Origin: Paenibacillus sp. cl123
Lineage (GTDB): Bacteria > Bacillota > Bacilli > Paenibacillales > NBRC-103111
Reading direction: 5' to 3'
DNA length: 64,000 nucleotides
NCBI RefSeq assembly: GCF_900101595.1
Contig: NZ_FMYY01000003.1
Location: 243,889 to 307,888, forward strand
The notes below the pieces were generated by a model. It did no database searches and was not told where the DNA came from. It saw only the letters and a list, made by a program, of their open reading frames with translations. The position numbers were made by a program, and so were the translations under genes. Positions 17,582 to 27,342 of the stretch are shown in pieces; the stretch's first letter is position 1, and each line of letters begins with the position of its first letter.

Positions 17582-17610
17582 ATTCTAACATGGGCATTTC
17601 CAAATTGCAA
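17582..17610 (-). promoter_or_regulatory. Sigma-A-type promoter for rpsT
   Basis: On the minus strand TTGCAA (17605-17610) and TAGAAT (17582-17587) are separated by 17 bases, about 65 bp upstream of the rpsT start codon. Confidence 0.65.
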
Positions 17611-17643
17611 TAGAGCGGGACAAAACGGCACCAAGCGTTCTAT

Positions 17644-17673
17644 GCATAACAAATAAGCCTTTATCGCACAATA
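17644..17673 (+). promoter_or_regulatory. Possible sigma-G promoter for gpr
   Basis: GCATA (17644-17648) and CACAATA (17667-17673) with an 18-base spacer resemble the sigma-G/F pattern GHATR and CATNHTA. gpr is expressed in the forespore in Bacillus, so a forespore promoter is expected here. Confidence 0.5.
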
Positions 17674-17713
17674 ATTGGCGACAGCCGACGACTTAGGAAA
17701 GGGGAAACGCTGG

Positions 17714-18712
17714 ATGAGTTTGGATTTAAGCGCATACTCGGTACGGACCGATCTGGCTCTGGAAGCCCATGACCTCGCCTCTGCCTCAGGAACCGCTATT
17801 CCCGGCGTGCAGATGTCCAAGAGAGAGGAGCAGGGCATCCGCATCAGTCTTATCGATATAACTTCCCAAGAAGGCTCGCAGGCGATAGGGAAGCTGCCGG
17901 GCCATTATATGACGATGGACGTCCCCGATTTGCGCAAGAAGGACAGCGAGCTGCAGGACCGGGTGGCTACCGTCTTCGCCCAGGAGTTCGAAAAATTTCT
18001 TATAAAGCTGAATGTGCCGGCTAACGCTAGCGTGCTGATCATCGGGCTCGGCAACTGGAATGTGACGCCCGACGCTCTCGGTCCTATGGTGGTGGAAAAT
18101 GTGATGGTGACCCGCCATTACTTCGAATTGATGCCGGGCGAAGTAAGTCCCGGGTACCGGCCGGTCAGCTCGGTTGCTCCGGGCGTGCTGGGCACGACGG
18201 GGATCGAGACGAGCGACATCGTGCAGGGGATCGTGGAACGCTCCAAGCCGGACCTCGTCATTGCGATCGATGCGCTGGCTTCTCTCTCGCTCGAGCGCGT
18301 CAATACGACGATCCAGATTGCGGACACGGGCATTCATCCTGGCTCGGGGATCGGCAACAAGCGCAAGGGGCTGACGCTGGATTCGCTGGGGGTTCCGGTC
18401 ATCGCGATCGGCGTTCCGACAGTCGTGTACGCTTCTACTATTGTAAATAATGCGTTTGATATGATGCATGCCCACTTTGCCAGACAAACGTCCAACACGG
18501 GTCAAATACTGGGGTTGATGGATACGATGGTGGAGCAGGAGCGCCTGGAGCTGGTGAGGGAAGTGCTGAACCCGCTGGGGCATGATCTGCTGGTCACGCC
18601 CAAAGAAATCGACCAGTTTATCGAGGATATCGCCAATATTATCGCCAGCGGGCTTAATGCGGCGCTGCACCAGGCGGTAGATGTGAACAACGTGTCTGCC
18701 TATACGCATTGA
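17714..18712 (+). CDS. gpr: GPR germination protease
   Basis: Aspartic-type endopeptidase (family A25) that degrades small acid-soluble spore proteins at germination. It is made as a zymogen in the forespore and self-processed. The 332 residues start MSLDLSAYSVRTDLALEAHD, matching the family propeptide region, and contain the conserved GLGNWNVTPDALGP and VIAIDALASLSLERVNTTIQ blocks. I choose ATG 17714 with AGGAAAGGGG upstream over a TTG at 17675. A strong terminator follows the stop, so spoIIP has its own promoter. Confidence 0.95.
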   Translation: MSLDLSAYSVRTDLALEAHDLASASGTAIPGVQMSKREEQGIRISLIDITSQEGSQAIGKLPGHYMTMDVPDLRKKDSELQDRVATVFAQEFEKFLIKLNVPANASVLIIGLGNWNVTPDALGPMVVENVMVTRHYFELMPGEVSPGYRPVSSVAPGVLGTTGIETSDIVQGIVERSKPDLVIAIDALASLSLERVNTTIQIADTGIHPGSGIGNKRKGLTLDSLGVPVIAIGVPTVVYASTIVNNAFDMMHAHFARQTSNTGQILGLMDTMVEQERLELVREVLNPLGHDLLVTPKEIDQFIEDIANIIASGLNAALHQAVDVNNVSAYTH

Positions 18713-18725
18713 CGGCGAAAGATCG

Positions 18726-18763
18726 GCCGGTCGCTCCGTCCAGGACGGAGCGACCGGCTTTTT
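18726..18763 (+). terminator. Terminator of gpr
   Basis: A perfect 16-base inverted repeat (GCCGGTCGCTCCGTCC and its complement, around a single A) is followed by TTTTT. Confidence 0.95.
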
Positions 18764-18962
18764 GTGCATCGTTTATGCGTGGCTGCTTTTGTCGCCAGAT
18801 CAAAAAGCGGAAAGCCGCCTCTGCGATTATTTTGCTGTCCCTCCCAGGTTCTATCTCTCTACGAGCCTTCATAGAGTAGTTACTAGAGAGTGGGGGAGCG
18901 GAACAGCTCCCGCTCATGCCAGCAGCGATCGATGCCGATCCGACGCAGAGGAGGAATAAACG

Positions 18963-20225
18963 ATGAAATGGCCCGCCGCAGCAGCAGGTGCAAGCAGACT
19001 CCGCAAGACCGGACAAGCGCTTGGAGCGTATTCCAAGGCGTTCACCTTATTAATGATAGGGTCTCTGATCTTTTTTATTGCGCTTGGTTTGCTTGGTTAT
19101 GTGCAGTCCCGGGTATCGGGGCATTCGCCCAACGCTTCGATGAAGGGGTTGGCCGCCAGCGTATCCAGTCGTTTTTTTATGGACATGATGGGGCTTGAAG
19201 TGCCGGGGCTGAAAGAGGACGGCCAGTCCTTTACATTTTCCCAGGCCAATGTTTCAGGTTTCCTGTTCTCGCTGGTGACCGATCTGAACCCTAAAGATCC
19301 GAAGACGATGATCGCCCGGGAGGTGCCCGGGATGTCGCAGTACCGCTCAGTTCCGCTGAACTCGGCGGTCGGAGCCGTGGACGCGCCGGAGGATTACAGC
19401 CCTCGCTCCGAGGTATTCGAGCGGGAAAATCTGGGCGAAGCGGGGGCAATTACGGCGATCCCGGGAACGAATCGGGACGGCGCGCCTGCCGAGCCCGCAG
19501 CGCCGGGACCTGAAGAAGCAGCGGCCAAGCCGCCCGTTACCGCAGGCAAAAACGTAGCCTTCATCTATCAATCTCATAATCAGGAGTCTTATCTGCCGGA
19601 GCTGCCCGGGGAGAAGGACCCGGATAAAGCTTATGACCCGAAAAAAAATGTCACCCAAGTCGGCCTCAGACTGGCCCAGCAGCTGGAGAAAGAGGGGATC
19701 GGTGCCGTGCATTCGGACAAAAACTACCCGGCGATCGAGAAAGGCTTCAACTACTATTATTCCTACAAATATTCGCTGAAGACGCTGCAGGAGGCGTCGG
19801 CCGGCCATCCGGACCTGAAATATTATTTCGATATTCATCGCGATTCCCAGCGCCGGGACAAGACAACGGCTACGATCAACGGAAAGACGTATGCGCAGGT
19901 ATATTTTATCATCGGGGGCAAAAATCCGAACTATAAAGAAAACTACGAGTTCGCCGAGCGAATCGACAAGGTGCTAAAAGCCAAATACCCGGGGCTGTCC
20001 AAAGGCATTCATGCCAAGTCGGGAGAAGGCAACGGGGTGTACAACCAGACGTTTTCCTCAAACAGCGCTCTTATCGAGGTGGGCGGCGTCGACAATACGC
20101 TGGAGGAATGCTATCGCACCGCCGACGCGCTTGCCGCGGCTATTGCCGAAGTCATTATGAACGCCGAGAAGGTAGATGCCCAGCCTGCGCCGGGCAGCGC
20201 CCAGACAGGGAAAACTTCCAGCTGA
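18963..20225 (+). CDS. spoIIP: Stage II sporulation protein P
   Basis: Peptidoglycan hydrolase of the SpoIID-SpoIIM-SpoIIP engulfment complex; it acts as amidase and endopeptidase on septal cell wall. The 420 residues have an N-terminal membrane anchor (about 30-50, FTLLMIGSLIFFIALGLLGYV), a variable region, and a C-terminal catalytic domain (about 195-405) beginning VAFIYQSHNQESYLPEL. This has YYFDIHRDSQRRD and FSSNSALIEVGGVDNTLEE, which supply the Zn-binding His and catalytic Glu residues of the family. ATG 18963 follows GGAGGAATAAACG. It is followed by yqxA, as in B. subtilis. Confidence 0.95.
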   Translation: MKWPAAAAGASRLRKTGQALGAYSKAFTLLMIGSLIFFIALGLLGYVQSRVSGHSPNASMKGLAASVSSRFFMDMMGLEVPGLKEDGQSFTFSQANVSGFLFSLVTDLNPKDPKTMIAREVPGMSQYRSVPLNSAVGAVDAPEDYSPRSEVFERENLGEAGAITAIPGTNRDGAPAEPAAPGPEEAAAKPPVTAGKNVAFIYQSHNQESYLPELPGEKDPDKAYDPKKNVTQVGLRLAQQLEKEGIGAVHSDKNYPAIEKGFNYYYSYKYSLKTLQEASAGHPDLKYYFDIHRDSQRRDKTTATINGKTYAQVYFIIGGKNPNYKENYEFAERIDKVLKAKYPGLSKGIHAKSGEGNGVYNQTFSSNSALIEVGGVDNTLEECYRTADALAAAIAEVIMNAEKVDAQPAPGSAQTGKTSS

Positions 20226-20300
20226 CGCGGAGGCTGGAGCGACCAGCCCAACGAAAAGCTGCGGAAAAAATCATGCGAACTCGCAAGGAGGAGTCTGGAC

Positions 20301-20729
20301 ATGGCCGATGGACGAGGTTGGATAAGGCTTGGTGTAGTGGGACTGGGCATGGCCTTCTGCTTGTTCTTCGGCGTCTCCCTGGCCACCCAGGGGACGGAGC
20401 GGATTCACGGCCCGCTGACGCCGGGCGCAGCCGGCGTGTCCGCCGGTCCGGTCCGGGCGTCCGGCGGAGAGTCCGGAGCGGTGAAGAAGCCTTCCGGCAC
20501 GGAGGCCAAGTCGACAAGCGCGCAGGCGGAAGGGAAGGGAGCTTCCGGCAAGCAGCAGGTCAAGCCGTCGCCCCAGCAGGCTTCCAAGCCGGCTCCCAAG
20601 CGGGCGGAGGAGCCGGCCACGGAGACGGGGATCAACCGCGTCGGCAACAAAACTGGCGAGCTGCTGCAGATCGTCGCCTATCACGGAATCCGCGGAGTTG
20701 TGTCTTTGTTTGAAAGACTTCTGAAGTAA
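20301..20729 (+). CDS. yqxA: YqxA-like protein (DUF3679)
   Basis: A 142-residue protein with an N-terminal membrane segment (about 8-28), a low-complexity Ala/Gly/Lys/Pro-rich middle and a conserved C-terminal helix (about 107-142, ending GIRGVVSLFERLLK). The assignment rests mainly on position between spoIIP and lepA, where B. subtilis has yqxA, and on the same membrane-anchor plus C-terminal-helix plan. ATG 20301 follows AAGGAGGAG. Its function is unknown. Confidence 0.7.
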   Translation: MADGRGWIRLGVVGLGMAFCLFFGVSLATQGTERIHGPLTPGAAGVSAGPVRASGGESGAVKKPSGTEAKSTSAQAEGKGASGKQQVKPSPQQASKPAPKRAEEPATETGINRVGNKTGELLQIVAYHGIRGVVSLFERLLK

Positions 20730-20816
20730 TGGCGGAGCTGCTCATTGCTGGCTGACTTCACAACTGCTATAATGAGTTATTGTACAAAAAGCGAGTTTAG
20801 TGAGGTTTTGCTGCCA

Positions 20817-22628
20817 ATGGATATTCAAGCCCGTCAGAAGAAAATCAGAAATTTCAGTATTATCGCCCATATCGACCATGGAAAGTCAACGCTAGCAGAC
20901 CGAATTCTGGAATTTACAGGCGCCTTGACCTCCCGCGAGATGCAGGAGCAGGTGCTGGACAAGATGGATCTGGAGCGCGAGCGCGGCATTACGATCAAGC
21001 TGCAGGCCGTTCGGCTCAATTACCGCGCCGATGACGGCGAGGAATATATATTGAACCTGATTGACACCCCGGGACATGTCGATTTCACCTACGAGGTGTC
21101 GCGCAGCCTTGCCGCCTGTGAGGGCGCTTTGCTTGTCGTGGATGCGGCTCAGGGCATTGAGGCTCAGACGCTGGCCAACGTCTATCTGGCACTGGACAAC
21201 AATCTGGAGATATTGCCGGTCATCAACAAGATCGACCTGCCGAGCGCCGACCCTGAGCGCGTCAAGCAGGAGGTTGAAGACGTCATTGGCCTCGACGCCA
21301 GCGAAGCGGTGCTCGCATCGGCCAAGGCGGGTATCGGCATCAAGGAGATTTTGGAGCAGGTTGTGCAGAAGGTTCCGGCACCGACCGGCGAGTCGACGAA
21401 CCCGTTGAAAGCGTTGATCTTCGATTCCCACTTCGATCCGTACAAGGGCGTTATCGTTTATGTGCGCGTTATCGACGGTTCGATCCGTTCGGGCTCCAAG
21501 ATCAAGTTCATGGCGACGGACAAGGTGTTCGAGGTCATCGAGGTCGGCGCATTCAAGCCGCGGATGACCATCATAGATTCCCTGGAGGTCGGTGACGTAG
21601 GCTTTATTGTCGCCGGGATCAAGAATGTGGGCGATACGCGAGTCGGGGATACGGTTACAGATGCGAAGAACCCCGCGCCTGCTCCGCTGCCGGGCTACCG
21701 CAAGATCAATCCGATGGTCTTCTGCGGTCTGTACCCGATCGAGACGAGCGACTATAACGATCTGCGCGAGGCGCTGGAGAAGCTGCAGCTGAATGACGCT
21801 TCCCTCAGCTTCGAGCCGGAAACGTCTACGGCGCTGGGCTTCGGCTTCCGCTGCGGCTTTCTCGGGCTGCTGCATATGGAGATCATCCAGGAGCGGATCG
21901 AGCGCGAGTTCAATATCCCGCTTATTACGACCGCCCCGAGCGTTGTGTTCCACGTGACGCAGACGAACGGCGAGGTTTTGAAAATCGAAAATCCGTCGCT
22001 TTTCCCTGAACCGGGCAAGATCGAGTTCGTCGAAGAGCCGTTCGTGAAGGCGGCGATCATCGTGCCTAACGATTATGTCGGTACGATTATGGAGCTGTGC
22101 CAAGGCAAGCGTGGCGAGTTTATCAACATGGAGTATCTGGACACGACGCGGGTGACGATTACTTACGATATTCCGCTGTCCGAGATCGTCTATGATTTCT
22201 TCGATCAGCTCAAATCAAGCACCAAGGGCTACGCGTCCTTCGACTACGAGCTGTCCGGCTACAAGCGGACCAATCTGGTCAAAATGGACATCCTGCTCAA
22301 CAACGAGCAGGTCGACGCGCTTTCGTTTATCGTTCACCGCGACCGGGCCTACAACCGCGGCCGGATCATCTGCGAGAAGCTGCGCGAGCTGATCCCGCGG
22401 CAGATGTTCGAGGTTCCGATCCAGGCGGCCATCGGTCAGAAGGTCATCGCCCGCGAGACTGTCAAGGCGATGCGCAAAAACGTCCTTGCCAAGTGTTATG
22501 GCGGCGATATTAGCCGGAAGCGGAAGCTGCTGGAGAAGCAGAAGGAAGGCAAGAAGCGGATGAAGCAGGTCGGCAGCGTGGAAGTGCCGCAGGAAGCGTT
22601 CATGGCCGTGCTGAAGATTGACGAATAA
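20817..22628 (+). CDS. lepA: Elongation factor 4 (LepA)
   Basis: Ribosome-associated GTPase that back-translocates or remodels stalled ribosomes and assists 30S assembly. The 603 residues contain G-domain motifs AHIDHGKST (G1, near 17), DTPGH (G3) and NKID (G4), then domain II, the EF-G-like domains III and V, and the LepA-specific C-terminal region ending [22 protein letters not shown] choose ATG 20817 ([18 protein letters not shown]) because it matches the family N-terminus and has GAGG upstream; an in-frame extension to 20745 lacks conservation. Confidence 0.97.
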   Translation: MDIQARQKKIRNFSIIAHIDHGKSTLADRILEFTGALTSREMQEQVLDKMDLERERGITIKLQAVRLNYRADDGEEYILNLIDTPGHVDFTYEVSRSLAACEGALLVVDAAQGIEAQTLANVYLALDNNLEILPVINKIDLPSADPERVKQEVEDVIGLDASEAVLASAKAGIGIKEILEQVVQKVPAPTGESTNPLKALIFDSHFDPYKGVIVYVRVIDGSIRSGSKIKFMATDKVFEVIEVGAFKPRMTIIDSLEVGDVGFIVAGIKNVGDTRVGDTVTDAKNPAPAPLPGYRKINPMVFCGLYPIETSDYNDLREALEKLQLNDASLSFEPETSTALGFGFRCGFLGLLHMEIIQERIEREFNIPLITTAPSVVFHVTQTNGEVLKIENPSLFPEPGKIEFVEEPFVKAAIIVPNDYVGTIMELCQGKRGEFINMEYLDTTRVTITYDIPLSEIVYDFFDQLKSSTKGYASFDYELSGYKRTNLVKMDILLNNEQVDALSFIVHRDRAYNRGRIICEKLRELIPRQMFEVPIQAAIGQKVIARETVKAMRKNVLAKCYGGDISRKRKLLEKQKEGKKRMKQVGSVEVPQEAFMAVLKIDE

Positions 22629-22726
22629 ATAGTCGGAGGGCAGATGGTCGAGACACGGGTCGCGGCCATTTTCCTTTGTCAGGCTGCCCGCTGTCTGTTG
22701 TCCGGCGCGGCAGCCGATGCCGATTG

Positions 22727-22748
22727 CCGGTCAAGGCTGCTTGACCGG
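22727..22748. other. Perfect hairpin in the lepA-hemW spacer
   Basis: CCGGTCAAG and CTTGACCGG form a 9-bp stem with tetraloop GCTG. No T tract follows, so it is more likely an mRNA processing or stability element than a terminator. It lies about 30 bp before hemW. Confidence 0.5.
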
Positions 22749-22779
22749 TCAGATCAGGTCTTGGCAGAAAGGAATAAGG

Positions 22780-23946
22780 ATGAAACAACTTACACAAACG
22801 CCGGCCGCAGTTTATCTGCATATCCCCTTTTGTACGAACAAGTGCCATTATTGCGATTTCAACTCATACATTTTGAAGGGCCAGCCTGTCATGGACTATC
22901 TGGACGCGCTGGAGCGGGAGATGGAGCGCACGGTGCTGGAAGTGCCGCCCGGGGAGATTGAAACGATCTTCGTCGGGGGCGGAACTCCCACCGTGCTGAC
23001 GCCTGAGCAGATGGCCAGCTTTTTGAGTCGGGTGCAGACGTACTTCGGAAACTGGGCGCCGAATATCGAATTCACGATGGAGGCGAATCCCGGGACGACG
23101 GATCTGGAGAAGCTTCAGGCGATGAAGGAGGGCGGGGTGAACCGGATCAGCTTCGGCGTCCAATCGTTCGACAATGCGCTGCTGGAGCGGATAGGGCGCA
23201 TTCACAATACGGATGATGTGTACCGCAGCCTGGAGAATGCCCGCAAAGCAGGGTTCGCGAATATGTCGATCGACCTCATGTTCGGGCTGCCGACGCAGAC
23301 GATCGCGATCATGGAAGCGACGCTTGCGGAGGCGCTTAAGCTGGATTTGCCCCATTACTCCATCTACAGCCTGAAGGTCGAGGAGAACACGCTGTTCCAC
23401 GCACTCTATGAACGGGGGAATTTGCCGCTTCCCGAAGAAGAGGAAGAGGTCGGCATGTTTCTTCATATTATGAAGCGGCTGCGCGAGGCCGGGTACGGAC
23501 AATATGAGATCAGCAATTTCGCGAAGCCGGGGTTCGAGAGCCGGCACAATGCGATGTATTGGCGCAATCAGCCGTACTACGGGCTCGGAGCGGGCGCCCA
23601 CGGCTATGTGCATGGGAAGCGCCACGTCAATATCAAGGGCGTCCAGCCCTATATCGAAGGCACCCGCGCAGGAAGGCCGTTGCTCGATTCTCATGAGGTG
23701 GACCTGACTGAGGCGATGGAGGACTTTATGATGGTCGGACTGCGGCTGCTGAGGGGCGTCCGCCGTGCGGATTTCACCGAACAATTCAATCGTCCGCTGG
23801 AGGCGGTGTTCGGCACCGCAATCCGCGGCCTGCTGGAGAAAGGGCTGCTGGAGGAAACGGCCGAGGGCTACAGGCTGAGCGAGCAGGGCATCTTGCTCGG
23901 CAACGATGTATTCGGACAGTTTCTGGAGGCGGCTGAATCCGTTTAA
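22780..23946 (+). CDS. hemW: Radical SAM heme chaperone HemW
   Basis: Heme-binding radical SAM protein, often annotated as oxygen-independent coproporphyrinogen oxidase but acting as a heme chaperone in the characterised members. The 388 residues carry the cluster motif HIPFCTNKCHYCDF (about 14-27, CxxxCxxC), the glycine-rich FVGGGTPTVL and the C-terminal HemN domain. ATG 22780 follows AGAAAGGAATAAGG; the upstream ATG at 22717 has no conserved extension. The gene follows lepA as in B. subtilis. Confidence 0.93.
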   Translation: MKQLTQTPAAVYLHIPFCTNKCHYCDFNSYILKGQPVMDYLDALEREMERTVLEVPPGEIETIFVGGGTPTVLTPEQMASFLSRVQTYFGNWAPNIEFTMEANPGTTDLEKLQAMKEGGVNRISFGVQSFDNALLERIGRIHNTDDVYRSLENARKAGFANMSIDLMFGLPTQTIAIMEATLAEALKLDLPHYSIYSLKVEENTLFHALYERGNLPLPEEEEEVGMFLHIMKRLREAGYGQYEISNFAKPGFESRHNAMYWRNQPYYGLGAGAHGYVHGKRHVNIKGVQPYIEGTRAGRPLLDSHEVDLTEAMEDFMMVGLRLLRGVRRADFTEQFNRPLEAVFGTAIRGLLEKGLLEETAEGYRLSEQGILLGNDVFGQFLEAAESV

Positions 23947-23976
23947 AAATCGATGAAAAAAAGAGATTGATCATTT

Positions 23977-23994
23977 TATACGTTATGTTGTATA
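23977..23994. promoter_or_regulatory. AT-rich inverted repeat upstream of the acetyltransferase gene
   Basis: TATAC and GTATA, spaced by eight bases, lie in the 89-bp hemW–acetyltransferase gap, about 40 bp before the latter's start. It could be an operator. The arms are short and AT-rich, so support is weak. Confidence 0.3.
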
Positions 23995-24035
23995 TTTATT
24001 CATATCATTCTTACATGTGATGGGTGGGAACTCCA

Positions 24036-24503
24036 ATGACAATGACCCTGACCTGCCGCAAGGCAACCGAACAGGACATCGAGACGTTATACGACATCAT
24101 TCAAGGCTATGCGGAGAAAGGGATCATGCTACCGCGAACGAGGGAGATGCTGACCGCACAGCTGGATACGTTCGTTGTTGCTGAAGTCGGGGGACAGCTG
24201 GTCGGCTGCGGGTCCAATACCCAGCTCGGACCGGATCTGGTGGAGATCCGATCGCTTGGAGTGACCGAGGGCTATAAAGGACTTGGCATCGGCAAATCCA
24301 TTGTCAATCTGCTCATCGAAGAAGCGCGCAAGCTGGGCATTCCGAAAATTATGGCGCTCACCTACGAGGTCGCCTTCTTTGAAAGAATCGGATTTACGGT
24401 CGTACAGAAGGAGATCTTTCCCGAGAAAGTATGGCGGGATTGCATCCACTGCAAAAAACAGCATTGCTGCGACGAAATCGCCGTGCTCAAAAGACTGGAT
24501 TGA
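24036..24503 (+). CDS. GNAT N-acetyltransferase (short ArgA-like)
   Basis: A 155-residue acetyl-CoA-dependent N-acetyltransferase. The core has the GNAT A-motif region (RSLGVTEGYKGLGIGKSIVNLLIEEAR, about 73-99). The C-terminus has a cysteine cluster, WRDCIHCKKQHCCDE, seen in a Firmicutes branch related to N-acetylglutamate synthase. A role in arginine biosynthesis is possible but unproven. ATG 24036 follows GGGTGGGA. The gene is ended by a hairpin that overlaps the next operon's promoter. Confidence 0.8.
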   Translation: MTMTLTCRKATEQDIETLYDIIQGYAEKGIMLPRTREMLTAQLDTFVVAEVGGQLVGCGSNTQLGPDLVEIRSLGVTEGYKGLGIGKSIVNLLIEEARKLGIPKIMALTYEVAFFERIGFTVVQKEIFPEKVWRDCIHCKKQHCCDEIAVLKRLD

Positions 24504-24504
24504 C

Positions 24505-24534
24505 TTGACACAGACCCTTGAGGTCTGTTATTTT
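24505..24534 (+). promoter_or_regulatory. Promoter of the heat-shock operon
   Basis: TTGACA at 24505-24510 and TATTTT at 24529-24534 are spaced by 18 bases, and the CIRCE operator begins ten bases further on. The spacer contains the terminator hairpin of the preceding gene. Confidence 0.7.
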
Positions 24535-24535
24535 T
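24511..24535 (+). terminator. Terminator of the acetyltransferase gene
   Basis: CAGACC and GGTCTG form a 6-bp stem with loop CTTGA, followed by TTATTTTT. It starts only seven bases after the stop codon and overlaps the hrcA promoter. Confidence 0.75.
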
Positions 24536-24543
24536 GTAGTAGC

Positions 24544-24570
24544 TTAGCACTCGATGGACTGGAGTGCTAA
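24544..24570 (+). promoter_or_regulatory. CIRCE operator (HrcA-binding site)
   Basis: TTAGCACTC-N9-GAGTGCTAA is a perfect match to the CIRCE consensus. HrcA binds it to repress class I heat-shock operons. It lies between the promoter and hrcA, so HrcA, the group III chaperonin, GrpE, DnaK and DnaJ are predicted to be controlled together by feedback. Confidence 0.98.
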
Positions 24571-24684
24571 CGAATGAACGGCCAATATGGCAGCCGCAGG
24601 ACGTTCGGAGCATGTTCCGGGCGAATGACGGACGACAAGACCGCGGCGGCTGATACGGACATTCCTCGGAGGTGGAAATCGCTT

Positions 24685-25716
24685 ATGCTAACCGAACGAC
24701 AAAGACATATATTGAGCGCCATCGTAGACGATTATATCCGTTCCGCGGAGCCGATCGGCTCTCGCAGCATATCCAAACGCGGAAACGTGGGGTTCAGTCC
24801 CGCCACCATACGCAATGAAATGTCGGATCTCGAAGAAATGGGGTTTCTGGAGCAGCCGCATACGTCGGCCGGCCGGATTCCTTCACATAAAGGTTATCGC
24901 TATTACGTCGATCATCTGATGGCTTACGACGATCAGACGGTCGATGAAGATATCGGAGTCATGAAGCAGTTTTTCGCCGACCGTCTGCAGCAGATGGAGC
25001 GGGTTATCCAGCAGGTCGCGATGATCCTGTCACAGGTGACGCCGTATACGTCGATTGTGATGGGTCCCGAGATGCTGACGACGACGATGAAGCATCTGCA
25101 GATCGTGCCGCTCAATGAGCATACGGCCGTAGCGATCGTCGTTACGAATACCGGGCAAGTAGAGAATAGAACGGTCACGATCCCCGAAGGCATCCCGATG
25201 TCGGAGATTGAGAAGTTTGTGTCCATCCTGAACACGAGATTGAAGAATGTGCCGTTGCTGCACTTCAAGTCCAAGCTCTATACGGAGATTGCTTCGGAGA
25301 TGAGCAGGTACGTGTCCGGCTACGAGGAGCTGCTCGTCATGCTCGATTCGATCATCGAGCGCGAGGAGGAACGCGTCTTCCTCGGCGGGACGACGAATAT
25401 GCTGACCCAGCCTGAATTCAAGGATGTCGACAAGGTGAAGAGCATCCTGGACCTGCTGGCCGAGACGCCCAAAATTATTCAGCTGTTCGAAGGGACCGGC
25501 GGAGCGAGCGGGATTCAGGTGCGGATCGGCAGCGAAAACAAGCTTGAGGCGGTCAACGATTGCAGCTTCATTACCGCGACTTATGCTTTTGAAGGACAGA
25601 CGCTCGGGACGATCGGCATCCTGGGGCCGACACGGATGGATTACGCCAAGATGATTAAACTGCTGGACCATTTGTCCAAAGACATGACCCAGCTTATGGA
25701 GCGTTGGTATAAATGA
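24685..25716 (+). CDS. hrcA: Heat-inducible transcription repressor HrcA
   Basis: Repressor of CIRCE-controlled heat-shock genes; its folding depends on chaperonin in B. subtilis, which gives the feedback. The 343 residues have an N-terminal winged helix-turn-helix (about 1-75, with [20 protein letters not shown] and [27 protein letters not shown]), a GAF-like core and a C-terminal dimer domain ending near [24 protein letters not shown] 24685 follows GGAGGTGG. The stop overlaps the next start (ATGA), so the chaperonin gene is translationally coupled. Confidence 0.97.
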   Translation: MLTERQRHILSAIVDDYIRSAEPIGSRSISKRGNVGFSPATIRNEMSDLEEMGFLEQPHTSAGRIPSHKGYRYYVDHLMAYDDQTVDEDIGVMKQFFADRLQQMERVIQQVAMILSQVTPYTSIVMGPEMLTTTMKHLQIVPLNEHTAVAIVVTNTGQVENRTVTIPEGIPMSEIEKFVSILNTRLKNVPLLHFKSKLYTEIASEMSRYVSGYEELLVMLDSIIEREEERVFLGGTTNMLTQPEFKDVDKVKSILDLLAETPKIIQLFEGTGGASGIQVRIGSENKLEAVNDCSFITATYAFEGQTLGTIGILGPTRMDYAKMIKLLDHLSKDMTQLMERWYK

Positions 25717-27257
25717 GCCAGACGAGACAGCCGGGCGCGGCGCAAGAAAGCGAAGAGGCGTATGCCACGCTGCGCAATAATGTGAATGCCGTCCGCGCGA
25801 TCTGCTCGGCGGTTGAGGGTACGCTCGGTCCGAAGGGACTCGACACGATGCTCGTCGGAGCCCGCGGAGAAGTGATCATTACCAACGACGGCGTTACGAT
25901 CCTGGAGAAGATGGATGTCGCGCATCCCGCCGCGCAGCTGCTCGTTCAGGTGGCCCGCGCCCAGCAGGAGCGCATCGGAGACGGCACGACTACCGCCACG
26001 GTGCTGGCAGGTGCACTGGTTGCCGAGGGCGCCAGACAAGTGATGCGCGGCGTGCCGGTGGCCAAGGTGGTGCGGGGCATCCAGGACGGAGTCGGCCAAG
26101 CGGCGCAGGCTCTGAGCAGCCGGGCCCGGCCTGTGCTAGGACTGGACGACCCGGTGCTGAAGCGGGTCGCCTATGTGGCCGGCCGGGAGCATGCCGATCT
26201 GGCCGATCTGATCGTAAGCGGCGCGAGGCAGCTCGGGGCAGGCAAGCTGTGCGAGGAGAACTTCCGCTTCGCGGACGCCGTACACTCGCTTGGTCAGGCG
26301 AGCGGAGAAGTATGGCCCGGGCTGATCGTTCCGAAGCGCCCGGCCAATGCGCAGCTTGATTTTCCGGCCCGGTCAGCAGGGGTTCTGATCATTCAGGACG
26401 CTTTCGGACCGGAGGAAGTGGCGGAGGAAGCTTTGACGACCGAATCCGGGTACGGACGGCATCTTCAGCTGCGGGAGCAATTCCGCGATGCGCTGGATAG
26501 CCTGTCCGAGCTGCAGGTCGGCCTGATTGCCTGCGAGCGGGGGGTGGACGGCGAGGCGGAGCAATATTGCACCGACCGCGGCATCATGGTGCTCCAGCGC
26601 GTGCCTCGCACCTGGCTGCGGCGGCTGTCCGACTATACGGCTGCACGGCCGATGCGCCGGTCGGCCTTTTACCGTCCGGCGGCCGAATGGTCGGGATATT
26701 TGGGCTACGCTGGCCGGGTCGCCTATGACGAGCGGCTGGAATGTGTGCGAATCGCCGACGGGCGGGGCCAAAAGCAAGTTTCGATCGTCATCGGAGCCAG
26801 CACAAATGAAATCGCCGGTGAGCGCCTGCGGATTGCGCGCGATGCCGCAGCGGCGCTCCAGGCCGCACTGAGAAGCGGCTGGCTGCCCGGCGGGGGCGCT
26901 GCGGAGATCGCAGCGGCTTACGAGCTGGAGCGTTACCGGGAAACCGTGCGCGGAATGGAAGGCTTCGGCGTCGAAGCTGTCGTCCATGCGCTGCGGAAGC
27001 CGCTGTCGCAGATTGTCGTCAATGCCGGCTATAACCCGCTGGAGAAGGTGGAGGAAGCGAAGGCGGCACAGCTGGCGGCGTCAAGCGACGCCTTGGGCAT
27101 CGATTGCGATACCGGAGCGGTCGCCGACATGGCGGAAGCCGGGATCATCGACCCGGCGGATGTGAAGCTGCACGCGCTGCATGCGGCGGGGGAAGTCGCG
27201 TCGGCGGTGCTCCGCATCCATACCGTGATCAAGATGCGTCAGCCCAGAGAAGAATGA
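25713..27257 (+). CDS. Group III (archaeal/thermosome-like) chaperonin
   Basis: An ATP-dependent protein-folding ring subunit of the CCT/thermosome type rather than GroEL. The 514 residues show LGPKGLD (38-44), NDGVTIL (58-64) and the ATPase motif GDGTTT (89-94). They also show GGGAAE near 393 and the closing block [13 protein letters not shown]...[11 protein letters not shown]...VLRIHTVI typical of thermosomes. No GroEL-type GGM tail is present. Bacterial group III chaperonins are known from some Firmicutes, where they lie in the dnaK operon; this copy fits that pattern. Its ATG overlaps the hrcA stop by four bases, so it is made with HrcA under CIRCE control. The organism presumably also has groES-groEL elsewhere (not visible here). 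Confidence 0.92.
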   Translation: MSQTRQPGAAQESEEAYATLRNNVNAVRAICSAVEGTLGPKGLDTMLVGARGEVIITNDGVTILEKMDVAHPAAQLLVQVARAQQERIGDGTTTATVLAGALVAEGARQVMRGVPVAKVVRGIQDGVGQAAQALSSRARPVLGLDDPVLKRVAYVAGREHADLADLIVSGARQLGAGKLCEENFRFADAVHSLGQASGEVWPGLIVPKRPANAQLDFPARSAGVLIIQDAFGPEEVAEEALTTESGYGRHLQLREQFRDALDSLSELQVGLIACERGVDGEAEQYCTDRGIMVLQRVPRTWLRRLSDYTAARPMRRSAFYRPAAEWSGYLGYAGRVAYDERLECVRIADGRGQKQVSIVIGASTNEIAGERLRIARDAAAALQAALRSGWLPGGGAAEIAAAYELERYRETVRGMEGFGVEAVVHALRKPLSQIVVNAGYNPLEKVEEAKAAQLAASSDALGIDCDTGAVADMAEAGIIDPADVKLHALHAAGEVASAVLRIHTVIKMRQPREE

Positions 27258-27342
27258 CCGTACGGATGGGAACAGGTTTCGACTTTTCCCCGGTGGTTAC
27301 AATATAGAGAGAGACAGATTGATTATAAGGAGGTGACAGACA

